Assembly: GCF_041381155.1 (NCBI RefSeq) | Contig: NC_091137.1 | Span: 24,473,655-24,537,654 of the forward strand | From: Argopecten irradians | Lineage: Eukaryota; Mollusca; Bivalvia; Pectinida; Pectinidae | Reading direction: 5' to 3' | Length of the DNA stretch: 64,000 nucleotides | Shown here: positions 26,194 through 38,849 of the stretch, one piece after another | Position numbering within the stretch: the first letter of the stretch is position 1 | How the letters are laid out: the number at the start of each line of letters is the position of its first letter | Notes under the pieces: generated by a model | What the model was told of the DNA's origin: nothing | The model's input: the letters and a program-made list of their open reading frames with translations, nothing else | Databases searched by the model: none | Position numbers and translations under genes: made by a program

Positions 26194-27128
26194 TATGTTG
26201 ATTTGTGATAATCGCGCTTATGAATTTATTCTCATTTTCACCTTCAATTTCAAGAAGGTAAGCATCAACAGAACAACAAGCTGACTGTAATTGAAAAAAA
26301 TAGTTATTATTAATTTCATTAAAATACTTCAATATGTACTCGTACATCACACAGGTTGAATGGAAGGATATAAAACATTCAGATTAATTTAGAAAGACTT
26401 TATCAAAGTTAGTTCTACCCTTGTCTCAAATCCACACTCGGCCATAAAGCAACAGGATTTCTTGTAGATGGTGCAATTTTTGTAAATACAAGCCAAACTA
26501 GATACCTCATCCTCGATATTCCAAATATCACTGACGTCATATATCCACCTCTGGAATTTGTCATAGTAAAACCTGGAGGCAGCAGAAGACACAGGTAATA
26601 TTATCCTCTGGTGTACATCAAAGGCATTGTATAACTGTATACTCTGGTTTACTGAGTTGCTCTAAAGTTAGGCGTCGGTCTCTACTGGAATATAGTTTGT
26701 ATCCGAGACTGTCTCCGGTTTTACTATGAGATAGTCCAGGATAGATATAACGTCAGTGATCGTAATCCTTGGAGTATCGAGAATGTAGACACCTCTGCTG
26801 ATGATATGTGTATTTGAACTCGACGAGAATAGGGCTTCATTTGATATTAAGGATAGTTAATGAATCCTCAAGCTAGAGTTCTAGCAGAGGCTGTAACGTA
26901 TATGATAACAACGATTAGATTATATGGATTTAAAACAAAAATACTAAATAAATTAGTACTTCTAGTTATCTATGAATTAGCTTTTTTGGTGTTTGTTTTA
27001 ACTTTCAAAAACATTATCGGCTACATATGTATATGGTCAAAATAATTTAAGTTACCGAAGCTTATCGAAGGATAGTGAATAGCAGGAACCTTCGAATGCT
27101 GTCCCAACCGGTAAGCATCCTCTGGCAA
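26194..27128 (-). pseudogene. C-type lectin exons 3 and 2 (broken), probably of gene 2
   Basis: Exon 2 (27056-27128) reads CLP...FEGSCYSLSFDKL but is 73 nt, not the standard 89. Compared with 47705-47793 it has lost 16 nt covering the DWIAAS region, plus a compensating pair of indels. Exon 3 (26194-26284, 91 nt) is open: SACCSVDAYLLEIEGENENKF, ending at a GTAGGT donor. The frame is lost in exon 2, so no full protein can be made. The 27056 donor GTAAC remains. Confidence 0.7.
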
Positions 27129-28191
27129 CTGAAAATAAAGACGTCGTTAGCAGTTGATGACATACTACCATCTGCAATCGCATATTCGTTGTAAATCTTT
27201 GCTCAGAAAATGTTACAAAAATCTAGTCATCTTTCAAAAATAATTTATACATTAATTGTGACATGTAGCAGCTTCATTCTAAGTGTTTAATATATACAAT
27301 CGAGTTAACTGTTTGACTGTTTGATTAATATTATAAGACACTTCCACATATGGATATGAAGGATATGGATATTCTACCCGAGGGTCACAAAATCTTGTAA
27401 AAACATCATGTGATAGGGTAGAATATCCCTATCCCTCATGTCCTTGTATGAATGAATATTTTACTCTCATAACTCGACGTTTAATTACAGTTTTAATACT
27501 ACTATTTTTTTCCGCCATTTTGAAATTAATTTCGAAAAACAACGCGACTGCAAGTCAATTCTCCATACAGGAAAATTGATTGATATTTTCAGGGCAAATC
27601 CCATTGCTTGTATCTTTTAAAGTAAGTCCAGCCCAGTTTTTGAAAAAAAACGTTGTGACGTCACGAGGCTTAATTGCATGGGTAGCAATAGGAGCTTCAG
27701 GTGACATAGGTGTATTGCCCTAGACCAGCCAGTATTACACCTTTGGGTATGAGAGAATAATGCATAATGCAACACTAGTAATCGTGTGAAATGGAAAGTC
27801 AAAACTACATTAGCAGTTTTACTACAGATTTCAAGAATCAGGTTTTGAAACATGCCAGTACAAAACAAAGGTATTTTGTTTTTAATTTGACTAATATAAA
27901 AAAATATCTGAAAAAACACTAAAATATAACTTGTCCAACGCGGCTATTGTCTAATTTGGATTCATGTGAATTCCAGTTTTATAATAAGGCATTTTCCTTA
28001 TTTTTTTCACAACAAATAAAACCTTATAATCCAGGAACCTGGCTAGACCGACCAAATTATCGCATACCTTGCATCGACAGTGTAATTATCACCAAATGTA
28101 ATCGGAATATGGCCATCATTGTCAATGTTCACAAACACATTTACACTGTTACAGTCTGTGTCAGTGAAGCCCATAGAACAGCAGATAGCGA
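26426..28191 (-). other. Unrecognised cysteine-containing exon-like pieces (copy 1)
   Basis: Three minus-strand blocks look like exons but are not CTLD. Block a (28068-28191, 124 nt, AG...GTATGC) is open and reads AICCSMGFTDTDC...NVFVNIDNDGHIP..FGDNYTVDAR. Block b (26668-26794) reads GVYILDTPRITITDVISIL...IPVETDA-stop. Block c (26426-26607) starts DNITCVFCC and continues RWIYDVSD, EVSSLACIYKNC and IYKKSC, but has a +1 insertion after CCLQ and a 25-nt loss. They interleave with lectin exons 2 and 3. They may be one small secreted Cys-rich gene overlapping a lectin relic, or unrelated pieces. I do not recognise the family. Confidence 0.4.
27347..27450. repeat. Hairpin repeat, about 33-bp arms
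   Basis: The left arm ATGGATATTCTACCC (ending 27379) pairs with GGGTAGAATATCCCTAT (from 27417). The longer arms match with few mismatches around a 37-bp loop. The same hairpin is at 48011-48115 in the second duplicate. It may be a tiny fold-back MITE. Confidence 0.65.
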
Positions 28192-28253
28192 CTTATCTAT
28201 CAAGTTTCATTTGCGTTTAACAATTAACAAACTGTTTTCCGTATATTACGCAA

Positions 28254-28319
28254 TGCGTTCTCTATTGTTATTCGTTGTCTTCGGCTATGTGCGGGCGGAA
28301 AAGGTTTCTATTATATGAC
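28254..28319 (+). other. Signal-peptide-like mini frame
   Basis: MRSLLLFVVFGYVRAEK then VSII-stop on the plus strand. It has the shape of a signal peptide with an Ala-x-Ala-like end, and is kept open at 48908-48973 with one change (L to F). It could be a first exon of an unseen plus-strand gene, but the only candidate donor (AAG|GTTTCT) is poor and no downstream exon was recognised. A TATAAAAG lies after it (about 28362), not before it. Confidence 0.2.
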
Positions 28320-28978
28320 TTTCGCACCGGTAAAATTGAAAACGGAACTCCATTGATAAGACTATAAAAGATTCTATTTAACACAGACTGTGCCTCGTCA
28401 CTCAGCGTTTGTGTTTATGAATTATTTTTGTGAATGCATTGTGAACAATCTAGCTTGAGGATTCAATAACTATTCTTAATATCAAATGAAGCCCTATCCT
28501 CGACGAGTTCAAATATACATATCGTCAGCATTGAATGATTGGCGATATGTTGTACCGGGAATTCCCGATGATTTTGGTAGATCTAACAAACTTGATATTA
28601 AATTTGGTTACATTTTAGTCACTATTTGGCAGTTATGAGAATATTGTTTTCTTTATTTTATACTTAATGATTGACCGATTCTTTTTTCATGCCACGAATG
28701 CCTAAATAATATCAGAGAATGTCACAAGAAACCGGCGTTATCGTCCCGCCATAATAGAGACAATGATTCTGCGTATCAACTTGATAACAGAGGATTAAAT
28801 CTAATGGATTCGTTTATTAAAATCTATTTTAGTTTGTCAAGTTATCTGAAAAACAAAATATAGCATTTATTATTTTAGATTCGTCTGGTTAGAAAAAAAA
28901 TCTTCATTTCATAATTACACTGACTAAGGATTTATAACATGTACGTCCTTGCACTGATGTAAATATCTTTACAGAGAG

Positions 28979-29452
28979 CAACCAACTAAATGATTTTACA
29001 TAGACCACAGTGTTAAACTTTGTTAAAGTTTTGTACTGTATTATTAAAACAAAGGAATATTAGTTAGCTGTTGTGTTCTATAATTAAAGTCTAGGTTCTC
29101 ATATAACACTAAATAGAAAAAAAAAGTTTGGGTCCTTCTGCTCAAACTCCAAACCAGGGTAGCTTTATTGAAATCAGGCGCATTTTGCACTGAAAAATCC
29201 TGAAATCCTATTTGCTTTTTACCTATTCATTATCAAAGTTTGATATTTTGAACCTAAATCTCAATTTGAATTTTCCAAAATTCAATATCCATGGTTATCT
29301 AGGAAATAATTACCTGTCTGAAAACATTTTTTAACTTTTGAAATTCATAATTAGCCAGCCAATCAGCGCCGGGCTAAATCATTCTATCCTGGGCTCTCAA
29401 TTCTTGTATACACAGGGGCCATTTCGAAAGGTCTTTTTTATTTAGTTGGTTG
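28979..29452. mobile_element. Insertion with short inverted ends, copy 1 only
   Basis: Duplicate 2 jumps directly from CATCTTTACA to TATATTTCGATGGCC (near 49600), while here about 0.48 kb intervenes. The block starts CAACCAACTAAAT (28979) and ends with its reverse complement ATTTAGTTGGTTG (29440-29452). It is non-coding. Probably a young MITE-like insertion, although deletion from copy 2 is possible. Confidence 0.55.
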
Positions 29453-29599
29453 ATTCCCTATAGCATATTTCGATGGCCAGTTTTATTGTGTTGGTTAATG
29501 TATACAATCTATATTTAGATTTCAGTAAATGATATGAGATATCGCGTTGTAATTCTCAACTAATTTGATATTAATATGTTTAGTCAGTATTTGCATAGG

Positions 29600-31100
29600 T
29601 AGGTAAATAGGTTTCCTAAACCTGGACGGCTTACTATACGATATTATGAAAGCAGAAACAGATCACACGACACGAAGTTATCTTAAAGGTGACAAGAAGA
29701 CGCTTACTCAATTTCATTTCAATTAATTTCAAATCGAACAACCCCGCGTGTAACCTTAATAACTGAGTATGACGTGAAAACTTCAGAATCACAAGTCATT
29801 AAACTTCGTTTGGGTAGTAAAGAGAATGAAAACATTTTGTTACTTACCACTCGTTTTCTTGGTAAATAAATGTGAAATTTTGTGAAGTTTATTTGTAAAA
29901 TAATGATACGCGGTGTCTGTCTTTAGGTCTAATTTTGAGTCGGGTGTTTTCTTGAATGAAAATGCTTCATGAAACACTTCATTGGATGATTGTAAAAAAA
30001 TACTATATAAAACATACCGGTTTTTTTCTATGATGAATAATGATGCATGTTATTCAAAACTGTCATAAATTAGCGTCATCAAGTCACATTGTCAGTAACG
30101 TATGTTTAATGTTGTAACCGGCTTCAAAAATAATACAGTGTTCTCTTTTTTCAAGTATTGATACCACTATTTTTTTTAAATTTTATATGGGCATGAAAAG
30201 TTAAAATCAAAAATAAAAATAAAGCATAATAATTAAAATTAATTCACAACGTCGATGTATCCATTGTGACATTACGATATCTAGGGTTTTTAGGGACATT
30301 TTTTTTTGGATTTATGTTTTCATAGGTTAATAAAAAAGCGAAAGAAGAAATATTTTTCATTAGATTTTATATATAATTTTCATATGTAGGATAATGATTG
30401 GGAAGTGTCAATTTAAGTACAAAATAGTTATTTCTTCTAAAGCTAAATCAGAAGTTAATGAAAAAAAAGGTAAAATTGAAATGAAGTAAAATGAAAATAA
30501 CAAGAAATGGAATTCTATTAATAAAATAAAGATAAACAAATAAAATATAAAATGATTAAAATGTTATTTGAAAGGAAACGATTGCTTTCACATGATGTTT
30601 TCCTCTTTTTGCATTTTATGGTTTTTTTATTACAATTCCTTTCCCTCGATTACAGTTTATCGCGGAAAATGTTCGGTGAACCGGCATATCGGTTTTATTA
30701 GGATTAACCGAAAGACAATTTTAATACAATAAATGATTGAAAATCGCAATGCCTAAACTGCTTATAAAAATGTTCAAGTACATTTTATATTTAGATTTTG
30801 CTTTATTGAGTTAAAGATACAATATAGAAAAAAAAAGTTTTTCGGTAAAAATATTAGATATAAATAATTCATATGTACATTTGTCGCAAAGATCATGAAA
30901 AGTTGATTAATCTCACGTTTTAGGTGGAAATTACATTTTTCAAATCGCAAAAATAGCCGGCTTTTCGTTACATATGGAACGTTTAAAAATAGCAAATACT
31001 GTTGAATGTTACGTCCATAACGTTGTAAAGACCGTTGCGAAACATAAAAAGAAAAACAAAAAATCCACACCTATCTTTATTTGAAGAAAATTTTGTTTGT
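29600..31100. other. Non-coding sequence between lectin relics (copy 1)
   Basis: AT-rich. It corresponds to 49670-53040 of copy 2 except that copy 2 holds about 1.85 kb more at 49.98-51.83 kb, including a lectin exon 4. The break here is at GTGAAGTTTATTTGTAAAAT (about 29885). No exon seen. Confidence 0.5.
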
Positions 31101-32047
31101 ATATGCTATATTCGAGTGTTAACTTTTAACCAAGAATGATCCAGGAACTATTTCTGAAAAGACAAAAGCATAATTCCATTAATTGTTCGAAAAGTACAAA
31201 TGATATTTAGATCAAACTAAATCTGACATATTAACTAATATCAGACTCAAATACAACGGTCAACTCACTTAAAGATTACAAAGTTGACATGTTATGATCA
31301 AGTTGAGAAAACTGACCATGATAAGCAATATTAGTATTGTTCATTGCATGTATATCAAGTATAAATACAACTTTGTTGACGTAATGAACATAACAATTTG
31401 AAGAAGTTCATGTTCTGCGTAACCTATACTACATGAATGAAACATCTGAAAAAGATATCAAAGAAAAAAAATAGTTATGCTACTGTAATTTCTTTCTTTG
31501 GACTAAATCAATTAAAGATTGTGAAATCAAAACTTCATATGTTAAGTTAATTTTATATCATGTTTAACTGATACACAAAAAGACAAATCTAATATAAACC
31601 ATTCAATCAAACTAAATGATACGTTTCAACATGACTTTAAATGTTATTGACATGTATATAACGTACTCAGTCTCACAAATGTAGTTGTGATATTTCATAC
31701 AATCAAAAGCTTTCCAGTTGAAGTCTGGAGGATTGTAATGCAGTACCAGACAGTTCTTGCCGTGAAGATTGTTTGGCTGGCCATGTCCCCAGTTCGTGTA
31801 GTTGATTGGGTGATTATTCTGCATCCATTGCCAAACTCCCTCAGCATTAGCGTCGCTTCCACCTAGCCAATAATTTTTGTGAGCTAGAAAATCAAAGATA
31901 AAATTGCAATACTGATACCACATTGTATTTCTCGTAAATTGATAAATTGAAAAAATAAAAATAAGCATAGGTTATTTTGCTTTAAATTTTCAAACGTAAA
32001 ATCTCCCATTGTTTTATGTATGCTGGAGCCCCATTTTGGAAGAATTC

Positions 32048-33190
32048 TGCACTTTGTGATACTAGTATGAAATTTGGTTCACCATTATATATATATAAAC
32101 TATAACCTAATACAAGGTTTTGAAAACTGAATCCTGAGCGGATCTTGCTGCTGACGGTCATGGCCGCCAAATGGCCGCCATCAAATTATTCAAAGTCTAA
32201 TATCTTGAAAACTGAATGTTGCAGAATCCTGATTTTGTTCTATACCTATATTTTCAGGGTTACTGAATGCAATTATAAACATTAGTAATTGGTAAAAGCA
32301 ATCAGCCATATTATTTTTCAAAATGACTAACATAGAAATGTTTAAACTATAATATCTTGAAAACTGGTTGATACAGGATTATAATTTTTGTTTTGTACCT
32401 ATATTTCAATAATTACTGAATGCAAATATGAACGTTAGTTACTGATAAAACTGTTTTTCAAAATGGCCGACATGAAATGTTTTTATTTTCTAATCTCTTG
32501 AAAAATAATTGATATAGAACAATATAATATCTTGAAAACTTGTTGATCAAAATGGGCGCCGTAGATATAATTAAAATCTAATACCCTGAAAGCTAATCCA
32601 TAAAGAGTCCTTGTATTTGTGTCAATACCTATATTTTACGGGTGACTGCAAATATCAATAATTGATAAAAACTGTAGGCCAACAACTTTTACCAGTTACT
32701 TACGTTCATATTTGCTTAAAATGCCTTACAAAAATAGGTTTCGAAGAAAAACTAGGAATCTATATCAATTAGTTATCCAGATATTAGAATTTTAACATTT
32801 CAATGTCGGCCATTGTGAACACCAAGATGACTGACAAAAGTTTTACCATTACTAATTCATATTGTTATTCAACAACCCTGAAAATATAGGTATAGAACAA
32901 GAATTAAAGTTCTATATCGATAAGTTTTCAAGATATTAGAATATAAACATTTCTATGTTGGAAATTTTGAAAAAAACAAGATGGCCGACGGCTTTTACCA
33001 ATTGCTAATGTTTATATTTGCACTCAGCTGCCCTGAACATATGGGTATAGAAAAAAATAGGACTCTTAATCATCTCGTTTTTAAGATATTAAACTTGTGA
33101 TGTTTTTTTGCTGCCATATTTTGAGCCCGTTCTCAAATACCTTGTATTAGGTCATTAGTCCCTAATATCATATTCGTATCACAAAGTGCA
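32048..33190. mobile_element. Fold-back element built of inverted tandem repeats (copy 1)
   Basis: The outer ends are inverted: TGCACTTTGTGATAC (32048-32062) and GTATCACAAAGTGCA (33176-33190). Inside, blocks of about 120 bp (ATCTTGAAAACTG, TACCTATATTTTCAGGGTTA, AAAATGGCCGACAT) repeat in tandem in one orientation in the left half and in the opposite orientation from about 32690. The element lies in intron 3 of lectin gene 4. Copy 2 (54024-57245) is about 2 kb longer in the middle. No coding. Confidence 0.75.
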
Positions 33191-33224
33191 CGATTTTATG
33201 CTGAAGCCTCAAGACAATAAGAAA

Positions 33225-33291
33225 GAAATTTTGTTTGCAAACTTTTGTGAGAATCCGCTCGCGAATTCATACAGTTTGCAAACAAAATTTC
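33225..33291. repeat. Perfect 18-bp inverted repeat, copy 1 only
   Basis: GAAATTTTGTTTGCAAAC (33225-33242) and its exact reverse complement (33274-33291) flank 31 bp. It lies at the start of about 390 bp that are missing from copy 2 near 57285. Confidence 0.7.
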
Positions 33292-34662
33292 CAGATGAAA
33301 TAACTCAATGACATTCAAGAATAGTGACATACATGCTTACAATTAATTTTTCAGATTACTTGATCAAATGAAATACATTTACACGTACGATTCAAAAATT
33401 AAATACTAGATCATACACTTTAAAAGTGCAATGAAAACTTTTGTCGTATATAAGATGTGTTCGCGCTATTTCGGCCCAACTTTTTTCTACGATATTTTTT
33501 CTTATAACTATTTTTCATACTTGTATATATATATTGAATGATTTCTAAAATAGCAACCTGATTTATTACATACATGTAGGTGTGTTAAAGTAACTATGAA
33601 TTAATCAGTTTAAAATTAATATGATTTTGAAAATAATTCAGAGAGATATACTTATATTTTGAGTTACTTGATGAATATACAACATACAACCAAATAAAAA
33701 ATATAAATACAAATTACAAGGGAAAGTAATAATAAAATGATATTTGTTTGCTGGGACCATTGAGATACTTCACTATCAAAGTCTGTGTTTAAAGTTTTTA
33801 GCCTTTCTAGAATAGTTATTTCAGCTATAATTAGTTATGATGTATAATATATTTTGTATGTGAGTATAAAAAATAAAATGATAAAAAGCCTACATTGATA
33901 ACTGGAGATCAAGGTTTTCAAGAAATTATCCTCGTTTTCATCCCCAACCTCAGCAAGATGGGCATTCATGGAATCACAAGCACTCTGTAAAAATGATCGA
34001 AATAGTTAAGTCTCTTGTTCACTCGAATTCGAAAATCACGAATACTTTGTTTCTTTTGCATCATGATTTATTATCTGCGTTTCACTACGTTTACAATATT
34101 AAAGGTAGAAAAGCTTGGGTTTTTTTAAGAAATTGAAGTTACCGAGGCAGATGTCCAATTTGTTTGAATCTGTTTTACTATGTAGCAAGAATCTCGGAAC
34201 GCAGTCCAACCTGGTCAACATCCCTGACTTCCTGAAAGACATAGAAATCGTTATTAAAAGAATTACTTGAATGTACATTTTTATAATTGAACTAAAGCAC
34301 AAAAATGTGCTCTAAATAAATTCAAAAGCTATTTATGATTATATTTTCCAGACAATAAAAACGCTCGTTAAGATTGAATATTGTTTAATACACTACGGAA
34401 ATATTTGTAACCCTTACCTGGGGAATTGTATGGAGATAAATCTATGCTTCTACCTTTCATTTTGGTTTCTGCGTATTAACATCCAATAACAATTCAATTT
34501 TGCTTGTTACGAGCGTTTTCATTGGCTTAAAAATCTTTATCAGCCCATGTAACATTACTTTTGATTGGTTGAGATGACGGCTTAATGATTTCATAGACAA
34601 AAAAGTCCCAAAATGAATTTTGAATATTGAAGAGATTATCTTTACTAAATTGAATTATAAGG

Positions 34663-34782
34663 ATTAATTTGAATAGATTTTTTATGTTATGGAAATATAA
34701 CACAAAAATCTGAGTGTACTCTCATCATAAACCGCTTCGCGGTTTATTTAGAGTACACTAAGATTTTTGTGTTAATCCTTGA
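34663..34782. mobile_element. Palindromic MITE near lectin gene 4 promoter (copy 1)
   Basis: Arms AACACAAAAATCTGAGTGTA and TACACTAAGATTTTTGTGTT surround the core ATAAACCGCTTCGCGGTTTAT (34727-34747). The right outer arm is cut short. It lies just downstream (minus-strand sense) of exon 1, in intron 1. The core is in opposite orientation in copy 2 (58281-58434). Confidence 0.75.
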
Positions 34783-35519
34783 ATATTGATGTAGTTTATC
34801 AGTATAACTTATTTTGATACCCTGTGACATATCGACCATACCTTGTATAATCAGGGTGACTATTAACAGACACAGTTGTCCTGTATACATCATCATTGTC
34901 CACAGTCGATTAAACCACGTCGACCTTTCATATCTCATTGATCAAAGGGAGATAGTAGCTTATCTCGCAAATTGTTAATCGCATTCTGGAAACGGCATAC
35001 TTACTAATATAAATAGTGTTATAGAGCACAATCAGGCACGTGTATCATGTTCCGTGTATTCGTCGAGTGGTCACGTACAGTGAACCGTCCCATACATGAC
35101 GTTCACACCGGAAATACCTTAGTTATGGGCAAACTTTCTTACTTACATTACCGTTGAAAGAAGTGGGATTCTATTGGAAAGTTGAAATGGGCACCTGTGC
35201 TCTGATAGATTCTTTTTGAATAGAATAAAAGGCAAAGAAAAATAACTTGGATGTAGTCGTTTTTAAGTGAAAATAATTAAGGATTATTTTCAATGTTTTC
35301 AATTCAATTTACTTTAGATAATCTGTTCAAAATTCCGAATTCATTTTACGACTTTTTTTTCTATGAAATCATTACGGCGTTATATCGGTCAATCATAAGC
35401 ATCGTTACGAATGGAGACGCCATTTTTCTCTTTATCGACCGATTGAGTAATTTTTAAGTCAATAAAAATGCTTGTTACAAGCAAAATTGAACTATTACAG
35501 CTAATATAAACGTTCTTCA

Positions 35520-35590
35520 TGTCTCATGATGGTGATCATCATCATGATCATCATCATCGTCGTAGTGGTCGTTGTCGTCGTGGTCATAAG
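35520..35590. repeat. CAT/GTC microsatellite
   Basis: Trinucleotide-rich run (ATCATCATGATCATCATCAT then GTCGTAGTGGTCGTTGTCGT). It is also present at 59200-59256 with a different number of units. No function suggested. Confidence 0.8.
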
Positions 35591-36420
35591 TAGCGCATCA
35601 TATCTTACCTATACTCGTTATCTGCCATGACGTACTAGTGTTTATAATTCACTTTCTCCTAATGATGTTCTCTAAATACACATCACACGTGAATAGCCAT
35701 ATTATTCCGACATGCCATAACTGGTGTTTTTACACTATCTTATACCACGGATTTTCTTTATTGACGTCATTTGACAGTGACTAGTCCCGACTCTCAGTGT
35801 TTGTCACGTCACACGTATTATGGAAGAGAATTGAACTACCAGTAATCGTTTGATGTGATTTTACCATTCCGAAAAAAATGTTCTAGTAGGACTTGCAAAA
35901 CCTAAACAACGAAGCTGTACCTTATGTAAAAGCTATAGTTTAGTGGGAAAATAAGAGACCTTATGAAATATGACGTGAGAGACGTTAGAGAAGTTAAGTA
36001 TAGATTGCTCTTTTTTCTAATGGGTTATTCTACCTTTGTTTTACAATTTTGATAAGTATGTGTTTCTTTCCAAAAAGCACACAGTATATGATATATACAT
36101 CGTGATGATGCCGATGCTGTTAATAGTTTTTGCGTGTAAAAATCATCGAACTTGCTATCTGCATTTGAATCCAGTTTAACTGAAAGATATCAATACCCTA
36201 AACCAAATGACATTGATTTGCCAATTCGTATATTTGAAATTGGAGAAAAAACCGCACAATGCTATACTTGAATTCGTATACCACAACATTTTTGAATTAA
36301 ACTGTATGTAATTACTTTTTGCAAATAAAAACAATACATGCATATCTTCAATGTGTTGTACAACATATTTATTTCAATTATCCTTTATATGTGATCCATT
36401 GATTGACATTGATTGATTAA

Positions 36421-38815
36421 TTAACCAAGCACAATCCACGATCCTCCCCTGAAAATAAAACAGGAAAAATAGCATATATATACATACATATATATGTAAC
36501 ATATATACATACATATGTAGACAAAAAACTCAACGACCTGCTTCTAGTACTTTCGCCATTCTTGAAGGCTCTTAAGGAATATAAGATGAAGAGGAATCAA
36601 GAAATAGCGAAAGTACTAGAAGACAGTCGTTGGGTTTTATTTTGGACACATACTTTTATCTTTACATGTATATAGTTGACGCATGCATTATATTCAATTT
36701 TGATAATCCAATTCGATATAATGCAACGACTAAGACGACATACTCTTTATTCGGTGTTTGCCTATTATCTTCCTTTCGGGTAAGTATCGATTGTTACGTC
36801 ATTATGTTGTGAGCGCAATTCACGTTGTTTCTCCGAAAAGTATAACGATACTTTCGAAAACACCTGACGTCACAATCAATACCTTTCCGCAAGAGCAGAT
36901 AACTCTGAAATATGCAAACACAGTATAAGGTCTGAAGATATTCTAACGAAAAACAGGTTAAACATTTTTGACAATGATTACGTAAACACTCCACATTCTG
37001 CTGATGAATGAAATAAAGCATAAAAATGTGCCTCGGAAGTATAAACGTTTTCACCTTTATTGTAAACAGCGTCATTTAAATTGTTTTAAATTTGGAATGA
37101 ATAATTATCTCAAATGATAGTCCGGCAGCGACATTGGAACCATCTGAGGAACCTTGAGTAAACATTTTGTAGATCTTAATAAGATTTTATTATATCATAA
37201 TAAAAACCCCTTTCAAAAAATAAATAATGTTATAAATCTGATCATTTGAGTAATTTATTCATCCTTCAAATGTTATTCAATTAAAATAAGCGAAAACATA
37301 TACAATACATAAATGCAGGTATGACTGCCTTCATAACGTTTCAATATATGTAAAGAAATGTTACTTAAATTAGTTTCGGGGTTAATGTTAATTTTCATTA
37401 TAATATTCACATTTATCAAGAATCAGGATAGAATTAACATTATATCAGTATTTTAAGATATTCGCTGTGTACCTTCTATTTTAAGACACGGACTATTTCC
37501 TCTACATACACAAGTACAAAAAAAGTAAAAGCTTAATTACATACCTCATCTCACAAATAAACCTGTTTTTATCTTCGCAATGATAATCCCTCCATTCAAA
37601 GCGAGATGATCTGTGCACCGCCGCTAGACAGGACTCTCCCTGGTCTAGATTGTTCGGTTCACCATGATGCCAGTTCGTATAGTTGAATGTCTGGTATTTA
37701 CTCATCCATCGCCAATGGTCTTCTACGACCGCGTCACTCCCCCCGAGCCAGTAGATTTTGTCGTGTTCTGTATGATAGAAATTTATTCTAAACGAACATC
37801 AATGTAACTGTTGATTCCTTCTGCCATTTTAACGTAATGATACGAAATTTTGTTTTAATTTTTTATTTCAATTTCCCGTATAATTAAAGAGAATCAAGAT
37901 ACCCATAGATATTCCAGGAAACAAGTTAAAAAAGGAACTGTTAAACTGATATTTACATTTGACAAGAAAGATTTGTTTTAAACGTTTTTTTTTTTTTATT
38001 TTTTTTTTCAAAAGAATAATTTATTTCAATAACAGAGGATATCAATGTGCATTATATGATATAGGAACGAATAATAAGACAATAATGTACAACGATATGT
38101 GTTTGACACCTAAAGATGCATACTGTGTCGTGTGAGATGTTCCAGGAAATCATTCTCCTTTTTGCTCCCAATTTCAACCACATACGAATGCGTTGTATGA
38201 CAAGCATCCTGCAATACACAATATCTAATAAACTTTGGCAATAGTTAATACTAACTAGGACGTACATCTTGACTGATGGTAACTTTATTTTGATTCGAGT
38301 GTAAAGACTGGAAAAGAAGAATCATTGCCTTTAATTTCTATCTCAACATAAGATTTAGAGAACGTAAAATTAGGCAAGCATAATTTGTATATTATCTTTT
38401 GATCTTTTACGGTACCACGGCATCTATCCAATTTAACTTTTGCGACGAAACCGAATAGCAGGAACCATCGAATTCGCTCCAACCATCCGGGCAACCAATG
38501 GCCACTGAAATTAGTAAATAGTAGACCTTTAATTAGCTATAGGTGAACTGCCCAATTATGTAAACAAAAACAAACAAACAGTTATATATTATATAGATAA
38601 ACTTTTGACATTATCGTAACGTTTTAAGAAATATTTACCAAAAAAATAAATAGATTAACAAAAAAAAAAATAAATACAAACAAAAAACATTGAATGAAGA
38701 AACAAATATATCAGAAAGGGTTAACGCATTTAAATATTGTAAGATATAAAACAATGGTCAGCATACCTTGGTAACCCAGCGTGACAAACACCAGACTTAC
38801 TCGTACAGTGTACAT
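36421..38815 (-). CDS. Secreted C-type lectin, gene 3 copy 1 (five exons, intact)
   Basis: Exons: 38767-38815, 38416-38504, 38124-38208, 37545-37767 and 36421-36448. Sizes are 49, 89, 85, 223 and 28 nt, totalling 474 nt and 157 aa, with GT-AG at every junction. The signal peptide is MYTVRVSLVFVTLG. The CTLD shows GCPDGW, GSCYSV, LNWIDAV, then ACHTTHSYVVEIGSKKENDF, KIYWLGGSD, HWRWM, FNYTNWHHGEPNNL (EPN), ESC, WRDYHC and FICEMR. The terminal exon encodes GGSWIVLG-stop. EPN fits mannose-type ligand binding in the family; WRD replaces WND. An AATAAA signal (plus 36368-36373) follows the stop by about 50 nt. It has an intact duplicate at 60166-62601 with many amino-acid changes. Confidence 0.88.
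36525..36638. repeat. Hairpin with about 42-bp arms (copy 1)
   Basis: CTTCTAGTACTTTCGC and GCGAAAGTACTAGAAG match perfectly. The arms extend outward through AACTCAACGA / TCGTTGGGTT and inward to CATTCTTGA / TCAAGAAAT. It lies in the last intron of lectin gene 3 and is conserved at 60273-60386. It looks like a small fold-back MITE and is preceded by a TATATACATACA low-complexity run. Confidence 0.75.
36760..36915. mobile_element. MITE-like element, copy 2 of 4
   Basis: Left arm CCTTTCGGGTAAGTATCGAT..GTTACGTCA, right arm TGACGTCACAATCAATACC..AGATAACTCTGAAATATGC. The centre has a second small palindrome, CCGAAAAGTATAACGATACT. Same family as 121-275. It lies inside the last intron of lectin gene 3. 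Confidence 0.6.
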
Positions 38816-38849
38816 TATTATTATAAGTGCACAGACTATCAGGAACTTT

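Larger units (their letters stand above)
31126..34896 (-). pseudogene. C-type lectin gene 4, copy 1 (nonsense in exon 2)
   Basis: Exons: 34842-34896 (signal peptide MMMYTGQLCLLIVTLIIQ), 34143-34231, 33894-33984, 31667-31883 and 31126-31153. All splice sites are GT-AG and the phases match the other genes; the intact form would be 159 aa. Exon 2 has TGA directly after the first Cys (GC-stop-PGWTAFRDSCY), where copy 2 has TCA. Exon 3 is open: ACDSMNAHLAEVGDENEDNF. Exon 4 carries NYWLGGSDANAEGVWQW, GQPNNL (QPN at the ligand loop) and WKAFDC, which lacks the WND acid. The terminal exon gives SSWIILG-stop. The single stop suggests recent death, or an error or allele. The sugar site also looks non-classical. 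Confidence 0.8.

Noticed and set aside
27947..28318. 123-codon plus-strand frame
   Set aside because: It overlaps the antisense exon-like block a and is disrupted in the duplicate (48619-48876). Only its last 21 codons look signal-peptide-like; these are listed separately at low confidence.
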